64,000 nt of DNA from Herbiconiux sp. A18JL235 (GTDB lineage: Bacteria > Actinomycetota > Actinomycetes > Actinomycetales > Microbacteriaceae), in NCBI RefSeq assembly GCF_040939305.1, contig NZ_CP162511.1, positions 62,001 through 126,000 on the forward strand, read 5' to 3'. Within the stretch, counting starts at the first letter, position 1, and the number at the start of each line of letters is the position of its first letter. The notes below the pieces were generated by a model. The model searched no databases. It had not been told where the DNA came from and was given only the letters and a program-made list of their open reading frames with translations. Below, in pieces: positions 7,752 to 16,268 of the stretch. A program made the translations under genes and the position numbers.

Positions 7752-8905
7752 TTGCCTTCGGTGTAGCTGATCGAGGTGTCGAGGAACTCGTTGGTGTAGA
7801 TGTCGTCGGCAACGAGGCCGTCGGCGACCTCCACGTCGGTGCCGGAGTAGATGTCGGTGAGCACACCGGTCATCCGCTCCATCCGCTCGGGGTCGAACGA
7901 GCCGAACACCCCGTCGGTGCCGTCGGTCACGAGAGCCTCGTCGCGCAGCACGTCGTGGACGTTCTGGGCGAGCTCGGGCGAGATCTGGAAGAACTGGTCG
8001 ATGTCGACGAGGTAGTCGGTGAGGGCCGCGTTCACCGCGTCGGGCGACTCCATGTAGTCGATCTGCGCCTGCTGCATGGCGGGCACCAGCTGCGCGAGGC
8101 AGTCGCTCTGAGCCTCGATGACCTCGGGCTTGCCCGACCAGGCGGCGGGGTAGATGTCGTAGCCAGAGTCGGCGATCAGAAGCGTGTCGACGTCGCGGCC
8201 GTAGTCGGGGAAGTCGTACTTCAGCCGGTGCGGCTCCTGGGTGATGTACCCCTGCATCACGACGGGCTCGCCGGCCACCAGGCGGGTGACCGAGCCGTCG
8301 AAGGATCCGTCGACCTGGTCGGCGCGCACGTCGCCCTGGGCGATCAGGTAGTCCATGTAGGTGGCGCCCTGGAAGTACAGCACGGTCGAGTCGCTCGCCG
8401 CGATGTCGGAGAGCCCGGCGAAGTCGTACTTCTCGGGATCCCAGAAGAGGATCTGCGGATTCTTCTGCAGCGGCGTGTAGACCGCCTTGGTGGGCTGGTC
8501 CTTCGAGAGCTTGACCGACTCGTCGGTGTCGATCATGGCGAGCATGATCGAGTCGTCGGAGTAGAGCAGGGCCGTCGATTGCTGGAAGCCGATGAACGGT
8601 CCGCCCGCGCGCACCTCGACGGTGATGTCGGGGTCGGCGATCGCCGGCCCGGAGTATATTCCCGCGTCGGCATCGATGGTGGCCGTGGCGGGGTCGATGA
8701 GGGCGTACGCGGCGGAGTGCTCGGGCTCGGGGAACCAGTTGGTCTGCAGCACGACCGTCGACGGGCAGGCGCCGAGGGCGCCGTCGCCGCCGGCGGCCTC
8801 GGCGTCTTGGGCGGCGGGGGCCGACGATGAACAGGCGGTCAGCAGGAGTGCTGCAGAGGCGACGGCGGCGCCGGTCGCGAGGCGGATGCGGGTGCGGTGG
8901 GGCAT
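7748..8905 (-). CDS. ABC transporter substrate-binding lipoprotein (NMT1/SsuA-like)
   Basis: 385 residues with a lipoprotein signal peptide (MPHRTRIRLATGAAVASAAL, then LTAC with the lipidated Cys at about residue 25). The mature protein begins with a Ser/Ala-rich linker, then CPSTVVLQTNWFPEPEHSAAY, which resembles the start of NMT1/THI5/SsuA-type binding proteins for thiamine precursors, sulfonates, nitrate or small aromatics. It captures the ligand outside the cell for the permease and ATPase encoded upstream in the same operon. The downstream catabolic genes suggest a small carboxylate as ligand. Family call is good; ligand unknown. Confidence 0.85.
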   Translation of the reverse strand: MPHRTRIRLATGAAVASAALLLTACSSSAPAAQDAEAAGGDGALGACPSTVVLQTNWFPEPEHSAAYALIDPATATIDADAGIYSGPAIADPDITVEVRAGGPFIGFQQSTALLYSDDSIMLAMIDTDESVKLSKDQPTKAVYTPLQKNPQILFWDPEKYDFAGLSDIAASDSTVLYFQGATYMDYLIAQGDVRADQVDGSFDGSVTRLVAGEPVVMQGYITQEPHRLKYDFPDYGRDVDTLLIADSGYDIYPAAWSGKPEVIEAQSDCLAQLVPAMQQAQIDYMESPDAVNAALTDYLVDIDQFFQISPELAQNVHDVLRDEALVTDGTDGVFGSFDPERMERMTGVLTDIYSGTDVEVADGLVADDIYTNEFLDTSISYTEGK

Positions 8906-8980
8906 GGGACTCCTCAGGTGTGGGCGGTGCGCGGATGGTGCGGGGTGGGTCGAAGCGGAGGCGAAGGGGAAAGCGCCAGG

Positions 8981-9799
8981 TCAGCGCGCGTTCGGGCGGT
9001 ACCACGGCCCGACGACGAGCCGTGAGAGCAGCCCGAACAACCAGAACGCGGCGAGCCCGAGCAGCGAGGCGAGGATGATGGCGCCGTAGAGCATCTCGCC
9101 GTTCAGCTGGTTGCGGTAGGTGTCGATGACCAGGCCGATGCCGGAGTCGCCTTTGCGGAAGAAGAAGTCGGCGACGATCGAGCCCACCACCGCCATGCCG
9201 GCCGAGATGCGGAGGCCGGTGAACAGAGCGGGCAGTGCGGCCGGGAACTGGAGCTTGGTGAGCACCGTCCACCGGCCGGCCCGCTTGAGGGTGAACAGTT
9301 CCCGCATCTGCGGGCTGGTCGACTGCAGGCCGAACAGGGTGTTCGTGATGATCGGGAACAGGCTGATGAGCACCACCACGAGGATGCGGCTCTCGAACCC
9401 GTAACCGATGGCGAAGGCGATGAGCGGCACGATCGCGAGGATGGGCACGCTCTGGAGCGCGACCGCGTAGGGGAAGAGGGTGATCTCCACCCACTTCGCC
9501 TGGCTCATCAGCACGGCGGTGACGATGCCGATCACTGCGGCGATGAGAAGACCCACCATCGCGATGACCGTCGAGGTCCACAGGGGTCCGAGCAGGGCGA
9601 CAAGGTTCTTCGGGGTCAGGAAGGCCTCGACCAGCACCTCGTGCGGCGTGGGCAGGATGAATCGGCGCGACGGCGAGAGGAGGAAGGCGCTGGTGAGGTA
9701 CCAGAGGCCGATGAAGAGCACGCCGAAAGCGACGGGGAGCCCCACGGTGAGAGCCCGCGCGCGGGGCCTGCGGCGGCGCGCATCCGTGACGGCGCTCAT
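8981..9799 (-). CDS. ABC transporter permease (SsuC/TauC-like)
   Basis: 272 residues with about six transmembrane segments and the binding-protein-dependent permease domain. The coupling-loop region LQSTSPQMRELFTLKRAGRWTVL before FPAALPALFTGLRIS matches the EAA motif that contacts the ATPase. The ATG at 9799 overlaps the ATPase stop by ATGA, so the two subunits are translationally coupled. It forms the channel of the importer whose binding protein is the next gene, 75 nt further on. Confidence 0.88.
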   Translation of the reverse strand: MSAVTDARRRRPRARALTVGLPVAFGVLFIGLWYLTSAFLLSPSRRFILPTPHEVLVEAFLTPKNLVALLGPLWTSTVIAMVGLLIAAVIGIVTAVLMSQAKWVEITLFPYAVALQSVPILAIVPLIAFAIGYGFESRILVVVLISLFPIITNTLFGLQSTSPQMRELFTLKRAGRWTVLTKLQFPAALPALFTGLRISAGMAVVGSIVADFFFRKGDSGIGLVIDTYRNQLNGEMLYGAIILASLLGLAAFWLFGLLSRLVVGPWYRPNAR

Positions 9800-10533
9800 G
9801 CCATCGCCCCCTTCAGGCAGTCGGAGATGTCGGTGGCGAGCGCTGCGAACTCGGGTGAGTAGCGGGTGTGCTCGTCGCGGGTGTCGGCGAAGGGCACCGC
9901 GAACTCTCCGATCACCCGACCGGGACGGGCGCCCATCACCACCACCCGGGTCGACATGTAGACGGCTTCGGGGATGGAGTGGGTGACGAACATGCCGGTG
10001 AAGCGCTCGCGCACGAACAGGCTCCGCACGTCGTCGTTGAGCCGCTCGCGGGTGAACTCGTCGAGCGCGCCGAAGGGTTCGTCGAAGAGGAACAGCTCGG
10101 GGCGGTTGACCAGCGAGCGGGCGAGCGACACGCGCATCTTCATGCCGCCGGAGAGCTGGTGCGGGCGGTGCTTGGCGAAGCCCGCGAGGCCCACCCGGTC
10201 GAGCGCGTCGTCGACCAGGGCCGCGGTCTCGGCGGCGCTCAGGTGGTCGAGCTCGGCGAACAGGGCGACGTTCTGACGCACCGTGCGCCAGGGCAGCAGT
10301 GTCGCGTCTTGGAAGACGTAGCCGATCTGTCGGGTGGCCACCCGCGTCGCTCCCCCGGTCGCCGTCTCGAGCCCGGAGGCGAGGCGCAGCAGCGTCGACT
10401 TGCCGCACCCCGACGGGCCGAGCAGGGCGACGAACTCACCCGACTCGATGCGGATGTCGACGTCGCGCAGCGCCGTCGTTCCGTCGGGGAAGGTCATCGA
10501 CAGGCTGTCGAACTCCACCATCGCGTCGCCCAT
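9796..10533 (-). CDS. ABC transporter ATPase (SsuB/TauB-like)
   Basis: 245 residues. Walker A GPSGCGKST near residue 40, Q-loop in IGYVFQDATLLPW, signature LSGGMKMR, Walker B LFLFDEP and the switch His in THSIPEA are all present. It energises the importer encoded downstream. First gene of the leftward catabolic operon; GAGGAGG lies 5 nt before its ATG as a strong ribosome site. A perfect inverted repeat sits 14-36 bp upstream of the start, so transcription is probably controlled there. Confidence 0.92.
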   Translation of the reverse strand: MGDAMVEFDSLSMTFPDGTTALRDVDIRIESGEFVALLGPSGCGKSTLLRLASGLETATGGATRVATRQIGYVFQDATLLPWRTVRQNVALFAELDHLSAAETAALVDDALDRVGLAGFAKHRPHQLSGGMKMRVSLARSLVNRPELFLFDEPFGALDEFTRERLNDDVRSLFVRERFTGMFVTHSIPEAVYMSTRVVVMGARPGRVIGEFAVPFADTRDEHTRYSPEFAALATDISDCLKGAMA

Positions 10534-10640
10534 CGGGCCTCCTCAGCAGTATTGATGAAGTCAATACTGGGGACGATGTATTACTGGCCTGTTTCGCGCT
10601 GGGGTCGACTTTATTACTTCTGTCAAACTTCTTGCATAGA
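10534..10640 (-). promoter_or_regulatory. Promoter region of the ABC/enolase/SDR operon
   Basis: 107 bp between the regulator and the operon, much more AT-rich than its surroundings. On the minus strand it holds TTGACA (about 10619-10624) and several TAATA motifs (TAATAA, TAATAC), but no pair has clean 17-bp spacing, so the exact promoter cannot be named. The palindrome at 10547-10569 lies between these motifs and the start codon. Confidence 0.45.
10547..10569. promoter_or_regulatory. Palindromic operator of the ABC/enolase/SDR operon
   Basis: Perfect inverted repeat: CAGTATTGA (10547-10555), 5-nt spacer, TCAATACTG (10561-10569). It lies immediately upstream of the ATPase gene in an unusually AT-rich 100-bp stretch. 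The best candidate binder is the XRE-cupin regulator encoded next door on the same strand. No T-tract follows it, so it is not a terminator. Confidence 0.65.
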
Positions 10641-11252
10641 TTATTGATGCGAACGGCCGGCCTGAACCATGAGCAGTCGCACCGGCCAGAGTCCGCGTAC
10701 GCGCCAGCGGTGGCGCACTCCCCCGGCGAAATAGAGGGTGTCGGAGGCCTGCAGGACGTGGATTCCCTGGTCGGCGAGATCGACCTCGAGCACGCCCGAG
10801 ATCACGTAGATGAACTCGGCATGCGGATGCTCGTAATATTCCTCGAAGTCGGTGAGCCGGGTGACGAACTCCATCGGGTGCATCGCGCGCTCGCCGGCCA
10901 CGAGGGCCTTGGCCTGACCGGTGTCCTGCTCCGCCATCGAGCCCTCGTCGGCGCGCACGAGGCTCACCAGCTCGGTGTCGATCTCGGCCTGCGCGCTCGC
11001 CGAGGCCGACTCGGAGGCCGACGAGAGGAGCATCGGCGTCGAGGTGCCGAGCGCCTGGGCGATGCGGTGCAGCGAGGCCATACTCGGGCGGGCCTTGCCG
11101 CGCTCGATCTGCGAGAGGAAGGGCTGGGAGAGCTCGGTGAGAGCTGCGAGCTTCACCAGAGTGAGACCCTCGAGCTTGCGCAGTGCCGAGATGCGCCGCC
11201 CCAGGTCGGAGGCCATCGTGGCGTCGGCCGCCTGCGGGTCGATCTCTGCCAT
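10641..11252 (-). CDS. XRE-family regulator with C-terminal cupin sensor domain
   Basis: 203 residues. Residues about 16-70 form a lambda-repressor-like helix-turn-helix (LRKLEGLTLVKLAALTELSQ, then LSQIERGKARPS). Residues about 125-200 form a cupin barrel (HPHAEFIYVISGVLEVDL, YFAGGVRHRWR) that binds a small effector or metal. Proteins of this build usually regulate the neighbouring catabolic or transport genes. It has its own leaderless-type promoter: TAGCCT (11259-11264) overlaps the idi stop, then 6 nt, then ATG. The operon it probably controls begins 107 bp downstream, behind a perfect palindrome. Confidence 0.88.
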   Translation of the reverse strand: MAEIDPQAADATMASDLGRRISALRKLEGLTLVKLAALTELSQPFLSQIERGKARPSMASLHRIAQALGTSTPMLLSSASESASASAQAEIDTELVSLVRADEGSMAEQDTGQAKALVAGERAMHPMEFVTRLTDFEEYYEHPHAEFIYVISGVLEVDLADQGIHVLQASDTLYFAGGVRHRWRVRGLWPVRLLMVQAGRSHQ

Positions 11253-11261
11253 GCCCTCAGG

Positions 11262-11786
11262 CTAGCGTCGGCCGAGCTGCGGGAGCTGCAGCGCCAGCCA
11301 GGGGCTGAACGCCCAGGGGGTGAGCGACACGGCGAGACCGAGCTCGGCGGCGTCGGCCCAGCGCCACTCGGCGACCTCGTCGGGGCTCGCCGAGACGGGG
11401 CCCGCGGCCCGCGCGGTGAAGACCGGGCAGATCTCGTTCTCGACGATTCCGGATGCGTCGATCGCCAGATAGCGGAAGTCGGGGAGAGCGAGTTCCAGGC
11501 CCTCGATCTCGAGCCCGAGCTCGCGCTCGGCTCGACGCACCACGGCGTCGTCGAACGACTCCCCCGGCGCCGGATGACCGCAGAACGAGTTGGTCCACAC
11601 CCCGGGCCAGGTCACCTTGGTGAGCGCGCGGCGGGTGACGAGCACGCGGCCCTCGTCGTCGAAGACGTGGCAGGAGAAGGCGAGGTGCAGGGGGGTGTCG
11701 TCGGTGTGTACGGTGTGCTTGTCGGCCACGCCGATGGGGGATCCGTCGTCGGAGAGGAGGATCACTTGCTCAGGAGTCGTGGTCAT
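11262..11786 (-). CDS. idi: Isopentenyl-diphosphate delta-isomerase (type I)
   Basis: 174 residues of the Nudix fold. The catalytic Cys is in SFCGHP (Cys69) and the catalytic Glu in ENEICP, with the Nudix-like helix GESFDDAVVRRAERELG. It interconverts IPP and DMAPP, supplying the allylic starter for CrtE and the extra C5 units for the CrtEb step. It is divergent from crtE with 46 bp between the starts, so the two can be co-regulated from one intergenic region. Its own start has AAAGGAGAA upstream, a good ribosome site. In many relatives idi lies inside the crt operon on the same strand; here it is inverted. Confidence 0.95.
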   Translation of the reverse strand: MTTTPEQVILLSDDGSPIGVADKHTVHTDDTPLHLAFSCHVFDDEGRVLVTRRALTKVTWPGVWTNSFCGHPAPGESFDDAVVRRAERELGLEIEGLELALPDFRYLAIDASGIVENEICPVFTARAAGPVSASPDEVAEWRWADAAELGLAVSLTPWAFSPWLALQLPQLGRR

Positions 11787-11832
11787 TTCACTATTCTCCT
11801 TTATTACCAGTTTGCCGTGTAACGTGAGAGCC
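11787..11832. promoter_or_regulatory. Divergent idi/crtE promoter region
   Basis: 46-bp AT-enriched spacer carrying the start signals of both idi (minus) and the carotenoid operon (plus). On the plus strand TAACGT (11820-11825) lies 7 nt before the GTG of crtE, a leaderless arrangement. I see no clear operator palindrome. Confidence 0.5.
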
Positions 11833-12903
11833 GTGGATACTCCCGATCTGGCCGCCGTCTCGGAGCGCCGTCAGCATCAGGTCGATCGTGTGCTCCGCGC
11901 CTTCTTCGATGACTCCCACTATCGGGCGAAAGCTCTGGGAAAACCATATGCCGCGCTCTGGCAGACACTCGAGCGCAATTCCTCCGGGGGCAAGCGCTTT
12001 CGTCCGCGCATGGTCATGGCCGCCTACGAATCCCTCGGCGGCACCGACCTCGATGCCGCCGCCCACATCGGCGCGGCCTTCGAACTGCTGCACACCGCGC
12101 TCATCGTCCACGACGACGTCATCGACCGCGACTTCGTGCGCCGGGGCGGGCCGAACGTCTCGGGAAGCTACCGCGACCTCGCGACCACGGCGGGCATCCC
12201 GCTGCCCATAGCCGAGCACCGTGGCATGTCGGTCGCGGTGATCGCGGGCGACCTCGCCCTCTTCAACGCCTTCCGCATGATCGACCGGTCGGGGGTCGAC
12301 GGGCTGCTGCGCAGCCGCCTGCACGACATCCTCGACGAGGCGATGTTCGTCTCGGCGGCGGGGGAGCTGCTCGACGTCGACTTCTCGCTGCGTTCCGATC
12401 CCCCGGCCGTCGACGAGATCGTCGAGATGGAGCGGCTGAAGACGGCCGAGTACTCCTTCGAAGCTCCGCTGAGGGCGGGGGCGGTGCTTGCCGGGGCCGA
12501 CGACCGGGCGGTCCGGGCTCTCGGGCTCTTCGGCCGCCGCATCGGCATCGCCTACCAGATCGTCGACGACCTCCTCGGGGTGTTCGGCGACGAGAGCGAG
12601 ACCGGCAAGACCGCGCTCGGCGACCTGCGCGAGGGCAAGAGCACGGTACTGCTCGCCCACGCGGTGACCCGCCCGGAGTGGGCCTCGGTCGCCTCGCTCT
12701 TCGGTTCGCCCGACCTCACGGCCGACGACGCCGAGCGCATCCGCGGTGTTCTCGAGCAGACCGGGTCGAGACGGTTCGCCGAGGCGCTCGCGCGGGATCA
12801 CGCCAACCGCGCCTGGGAGTCGCTGGCCGACGAGTCGTTGACCCCCGCCGTGCGCGACGAGTTCCGTCCGGTGGTCGCCTCGGTGCTCGGTCGCGTACGG
12901 TGA
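11833..12903 (+). CDS. crtE: Geranylgeranyl diphosphate synthase
   Basis: 356 residues, trans-isoprenyl diphosphate synthase. The first Asp-rich motif is DDVID (residues 94-98), with GKRFRPRM upstream; the second is DDLLGVFGD near residue 245. It condenses IPP with allylic diphosphates to C20 GGPP. GTG at 11833 was chosen because TAACGT lies 7 nt upstream; GTG at 11824 is in frame and possible. It is the first gene of a seven-gene rightward operon and its stop overlaps the GTG of crtB. Confidence 0.93.
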   Translation: MDTPDLAAVSERRQHQVDRVLRAFFDDSHYRAKALGKPYAALWQTLERNSSGGKRFRPRMVMAAYESLGGTDLDAAAHIGAAFELLHTALIVHDDVIDRDFVRRGGPNVSGSYRDLATTAGIPLPIAEHRGMSVAVIAGDLALFNAFRMIDRSGVDGLLRSRLHDILDEAMFVSAAGELLDVDFSLRSDPPAVDEIVEMERLKTAEYSFEAPLRAGAVLAGADDRAVRALGLFGRRIGIAYQIVDDLLGVFGDESETGKTALGDLREGKSTVLLAHAVTRPEWASVASLFGSPDLTADDAERIRGVLEQTGSRRFAEALARDHANRAWESLADESLTPAVRDEFRPVVASVLGRVR

Positions 12904-13868
12904 GCCTTGTGAGCAGCGCACGCGGCAACGACGGCCCCGGCAGCGGGGGCAGCGCGGCCGTCGATCGGCAGCCCGACCTCTACGATCGGGTGGCGATGGA
13001 GACGGCGGCCATCGTCATCCGCCGCTATTCCACCTCGTTCGGGCTCGCCTCGCGCCTGCTCGCACCCACCGTGCGTCAGCACGTCGAGAACATCTACGCC
13101 CTGGTCAGGCTCGCCGACGAGGTGGTCGACGGGGTCGCCGCCGCCGCCGACCTCGACGCGGCGGAGATCACCGCGCGCCTCGACGCGCTCGAACGCGAGA
13201 CGCACGAGGCGCTCGCCTGCGGTTACAGCACCAATCTCGTCGTGCACGCGTTCGGCTACACCGCCAGGCGGGTCGGCATCGGCCAAGACCTCACCGTCCC
13301 CTTCTTCAGGTCGATGCGCGCCGACGTGTCGCAGCGCGAGCACACGCCCGAGTCGTTCGACGACTACGTCTACGGTTCGGCCGAGGTGGTGGGCCTGATG
13401 TGCCTCGCCGCCTTCCTCGACGGCGTGCCCACGGCCCCGGCCGAACGGGCGCGGCTCGAAGACGGCGCCCGTCATCTCGGCGCCGCCTTCCAGAAGATCA
13501 ACTTCCTGCGCGACCTCGCCGCCGACTTCGAGGCGCTCGGTCGCAGCTACTTCCCGGGTATCGACGTGAAGACGTTCAGCGAGGCCGAGAAGCGCCGGAT
13601 CGTCGCCGGCATCGACGACGACCTGCGCATCGCCAGGTCGTGCCTGAGCGCCCTGCCCCCGTCGAGCCGTCGAGCCGTCGTGCTGGCCCAACGGCTGTTC
13701 GAGGAGTTGACCGAGCGGCTGCGCCGCACCCCCGCATCCGTACTCGCCGCGACGCGCATCCGGGTTCCGAACCCGGTCAAGGTGAGAATAGCCGTGGGAG
13801 CGGCGCTCGGCCGGGTGCCGCAGGAGCGCCCTTCAGGAGCCGCCCGACAACAGGCTAGGGAGATCTGA
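12900..13868 (+). CDS. crtB: Phytoene synthase
   Basis: 322 residues of the squalene/phytoene synthase family. The two Asp-rich motifs are in LADEVVDG (about residue 72) and NFLRDLAADFEALGR (about residue 203), the latter followed by SYFP as usual. It couples two GGPP to 15-cis-phytoene. The GTG at 12900 overlaps the crtE stop (GTGA). The first 30 residues are Gly/Ser-rich and poorly conserved, so a slightly later start (GTG at 12909) is possible. Confidence 0.95.
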   Translation: MSLVSSARGNDGPGSGGSAAVDRQPDLYDRVAMETAAIVIRRYSTSFGLASRLLAPTVRQHVENIYALVRLADEVVDGVAAAADLDAAEITARLDALERETHEALACGYSTNLVVHAFGYTARRVGIGQDLTVPFFRSMRADVSQREHTPESFDDYVYGSAEVVGLMCLAAFLDGVPTAPAERARLEDGARHLGAAFQKINFLRDLAADFEALGRSYFPGIDVKTFSEAEKRRIVAGIDDDLRIARSCLSALPPSSRRAVVLAQRLFEELTERLRRTPASVLAATRIRVPNPVKVRIAVGAALGRVPQERPSGAARQQAREI

Positions 13869-13872
13869 TCGA

Positions 13873-15606
13873 GTGACGGATGCGCAGAAGACCGCGATCG
13901 TGATCGGCGGCGGCATCAGCGGGCTCGCGAGCGCCGCACTGCTGGCCCGCGAGGGGTACACGGTGACCCTGCTCGAGAAGAACGACACCCTCGGCGGCCG
14001 TGCCGGCCTGTGGGAGCGTGACGGGTTCCGCTTCGACACCGGCCCGTCGTGGTACCTCATGCCCGAGGTCTTCGACCACTTCTTCAAGCTGCTCGGCACG
14101 AGCGCCGCTGCCGAACTCGACCTGGTGAAGCTCGAGCCCGGGTACCGCGTGTACTTCGAGGGCGAGGAGAACCACATCGACCTCGCCGGCAGCCGGGAGG
14201 CCAACCTCGAGCTGTTCGAATCGCTCGAACCGGGCTCCGGGGTGCGGATGGCGGGGTACCTCGACTCGGCCCGCGAGACCTACGAGCTCGCCAAAGACCA
14301 CTTCCTCTACACGACGTTCGAGAAGTACACGCCGCTGCTGGTGGCGCCCGTGGTGAAGCGCCTGCCGCGGCTGGTGCGCCTGCTCTCGGAGCCGCTCGCC
14401 GCCTTCGCGGGCCGCACGGTGAAAGACCCGCGCCTCGTGCAGGTGCTCGGCTACCCCGCCGTGTTCCTCGGCAGCTCGCCATATGCCGCTCCGAGCATGT
14501 ACCACCTCATGAGTCATCTCGACCTGGACGACGGTGTGCTCTACCCCCAGGGCGGCCTGTCCACGGTGATCGACGCGGTGGCGCGGGTGGCCCGCCGCGA
14601 GGGCGTGTCGATCATCACCGGGGCGGAGGTGACGCGCATCGTGATGGCCGCCGACGCGAAGGTGGTGGCGGCGCCGGAGCCCGAAGACCCTTACGACTAC
14701 GAGACCACCGCCTTCGACACGAACGTCATCGATCGCGACGAGCTCAGGCGGGTGCTCGCCGGGGAGGCGTCGACCGCAGTCGCGCCCGAACCCGAGGGCG
14801 ATCCTTCGACGAGGCCCCATGTGGGCGGCGTGCACTACACCGACGAATCCGGCCGGGCGCACTCGCTCGAGGCCGACATCGTGGTGTCGACTGCCGACCT
14901 CTGGCACACCGAGACGCGGATGCTCCTGCCGGAACTGCAGAGCTACCCCGAGTCGTACTGGGAGAAGCGCACGGCCGGCCCGAGCGCACTGCTGGTGCTG
15001 CTCGGGGTGGAGGGCGAACTGCCCGAGCTCGAGCACCACACCCTGTTCTTCACGAAGGACTGGAAGGGCGATTTCGGCAAGATCTTCAGCGATCAGCCGA
15101 CCGTTCCCGACCCCGCGTCGCTCTATGTCTGCCGGCCGAGTGCCACCGACGACACGGTGGCGCCCGACGGCATGGAGAACCTTTTCGTGCTCGTGCCCAT
15201 CCCGGCCGATCCGTCGATCGGGCACGGCGGCGTCGACGGTGAGGGTGATGCGACGGTGGAGCACCTCGCCGACACCGCCATCGCCCAGATCGCCGACTGG
15301 GCCGGAATCCCCGACCTCGCCGAGCGGGTGAGGGTGCGCCGCACGATCGGCCCGGCCGACTTCGCCGACGACCTGAACTCCTGGAAGGGCACGGCCCTCG
15401 GGCCCGCCCACACCCTCCGGCAGAGTGCGATGTTCCGTGCCAAGAACGTCAGCTCCAAGGTCGAGGGGCTCTACTACGCCGGCGGGTCGACGACGCCGGG
15501 GATCGGTCTGCCGATGTGCCTGATCAGCGCCGAGCTCGTGCTCAAGCGGCTCCGGGGCGACACCAGCACGACGGCGTTGCCCGAACCACTCGCCGCGGGC
15601 AGCTGA
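13873..15606 (+). CDS. crtI: Phytoene desaturase
   Basis: 577 residues. The N-terminal dinucleotide-binding motif is VIGGGISGLASAALLAREG, then LLEKNDTLGGRAG, and the C-terminal FAD motif is GLYYAGGSTTPGIGLPMCL. These define bacterial CrtI, which introduces four double bonds to make lycopene, the C40 acceptor for CrtEb. It is somewhat longer than the usual ~510-550 residues because of an acidic insertion at about residues 265-315 (PEPEDPYDYETTAFDTN and beyond). GTG at 13873 has GGGAG upstream and starts 4 nt after the crtB stop. Confidence 0.95.
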   Translation: MTDAQKTAIVIGGGISGLASAALLAREGYTVTLLEKNDTLGGRAGLWERDGFRFDTGPSWYLMPEVFDHFFKLLGTSAAAELDLVKLEPGYRVYFEGEENHIDLAGSREANLELFESLEPGSGVRMAGYLDSARETYELAKDHFLYTTFEKYTPLLVAPVVKRLPRLVRLLSEPLAAFAGRTVKDPRLVQVLGYPAVFLGSSPYAAPSMYHLMSHLDLDDGVLYPQGGLSTVIDAVARVARREGVSIITGAEVTRIVMAADAKVVAAPEPEDPYDYETTAFDTNVIDRDELRRVLAGEASTAVAPEPEGDPSTRPHVGGVHYTDESGRAHSLEADIVVSTADLWHTETRMLLPELQSYPESYWEKRTAGPSALLVLLGVEGELPELEHHTLFFTKDWKGDFGKIFSDQPTVPDPASLYVCRPSATDDTVAPDGMENLFVLVPIPADPSIGHGGVDGEGDATVEHLADTAIAQIADWAGIPDLAERVRVRRTIGPADFADDLNSWKGTALGPAHTLRQSAMFRAKNVSSKVEGLYYAGGSTTPGIGLPMCLISAELVLKRLRGDTSTTALPEPLAAGS

Positions 15607-15615
15607 GCAGACCGC

Positions 15616-15936
15616 ATGGGCATCCTGTATCTGGCGGCGCTCCTGGTCTCGCTCACCGGCATGGTGGTGCTCGACCGTCGCTTCCGGCTGTTCTTCTTCC
15701 ACCGGCCCCGGCGCGCAGCCGTGGTGCTCGTGGTGGGGGTCGCCTTCTTCGTGCTGTGGGACCTCGCGGGCATCGGCCTCGGCATCTTCTTCCGCGGCGA
15801 GACGGAGTTCATGACGGGGCTCCAGGTGGCCCCTGAGCTCCCGGTGGAGGAACTGTTCTTCCTCACGTTGCTCTGCTACCTCACCATGAACGTGTTCGCC
15901 GGCGCCCGACGCCTGATCGGGCGGTCGACCGCGTGA
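15616..15936 (+). CDS. crtYe: C50 carotenoid cyclase subunit
   Basis: 106 residues with three transmembrane segments and the lycopene-cyclase-domain signature PVEELFFL near residue 77. In Actinobacteria two such short proteins form a heterodimeric cyclase acting on the C50 product of the elongase. The ring type (epsilon, beta or gamma) cannot be read from sequence alone, so the symbol follows the Corynebacterium convention by position only. The stop overlaps the GTG of the second subunit. Confidence 0.88.
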   Translation: MGILYLAALLVSLTGMVVLDRRFRLFFFHRPRRAAVVLVVGVAFFVLWDLAGIGLGIFFRGETEFMTGLQVAPELPVEELFFLTLLCYLTMNVFAGARRLIGRSTA

Positions 15937-16268
15937 CCTACTGGAGTCTCAACGCCCTCTTCCTCGCACCAGTACTGGTCGTGCTGATCGTCGCCGCGGT
16001 GGTCGTGCGCCGGCGGCCGAGTGCTGCCCGCCGCGGCACCCTCGCCGCCTTCGGGGCGACGCTCGGCCTCCTGCTCGTGCTCACCGCACTGTTCGACAAC
16101 GTGATGATCGCCGTGGGTCTCGTCGGCTACGACGAGGGTCTGATCTCGGGGGCGTTCATCGGCATCGCTCCGCTCGAGGACTTCGCCTACGCGATCGCGG
16201 CGGTTCTGCTGCTGCCCTCGCTCTGGCTGCTGCTCGGCGCCCGCGACGAGAGGGGGCGAGACCGGTGA
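15933..16268 (+). CDS. crtYf: C50 carotenoid cyclase subunit
   Basis: 111 residues, three transmembrane segments, signature PLEDFAYAI near residue 80, the counterpart of the motif in the preceding gene. It is expected to form a heterodimer with that protein in the membrane. The GTG at 15933 overlaps the crtYe stop, and its own stop overlaps the GTG of crtEb, so all three are translationally coupled. Confidence 0.88.
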   Translation: MTYWSLNALFLAPVLVVLIVAAVVVRRRPSAARRGTLAAFGATLGLLLVLTALFDNVMIAVGLVGYDEGLISGAFIGIAPLEDFAYAIAAVLLLPSLWLLLGARDERGRDR

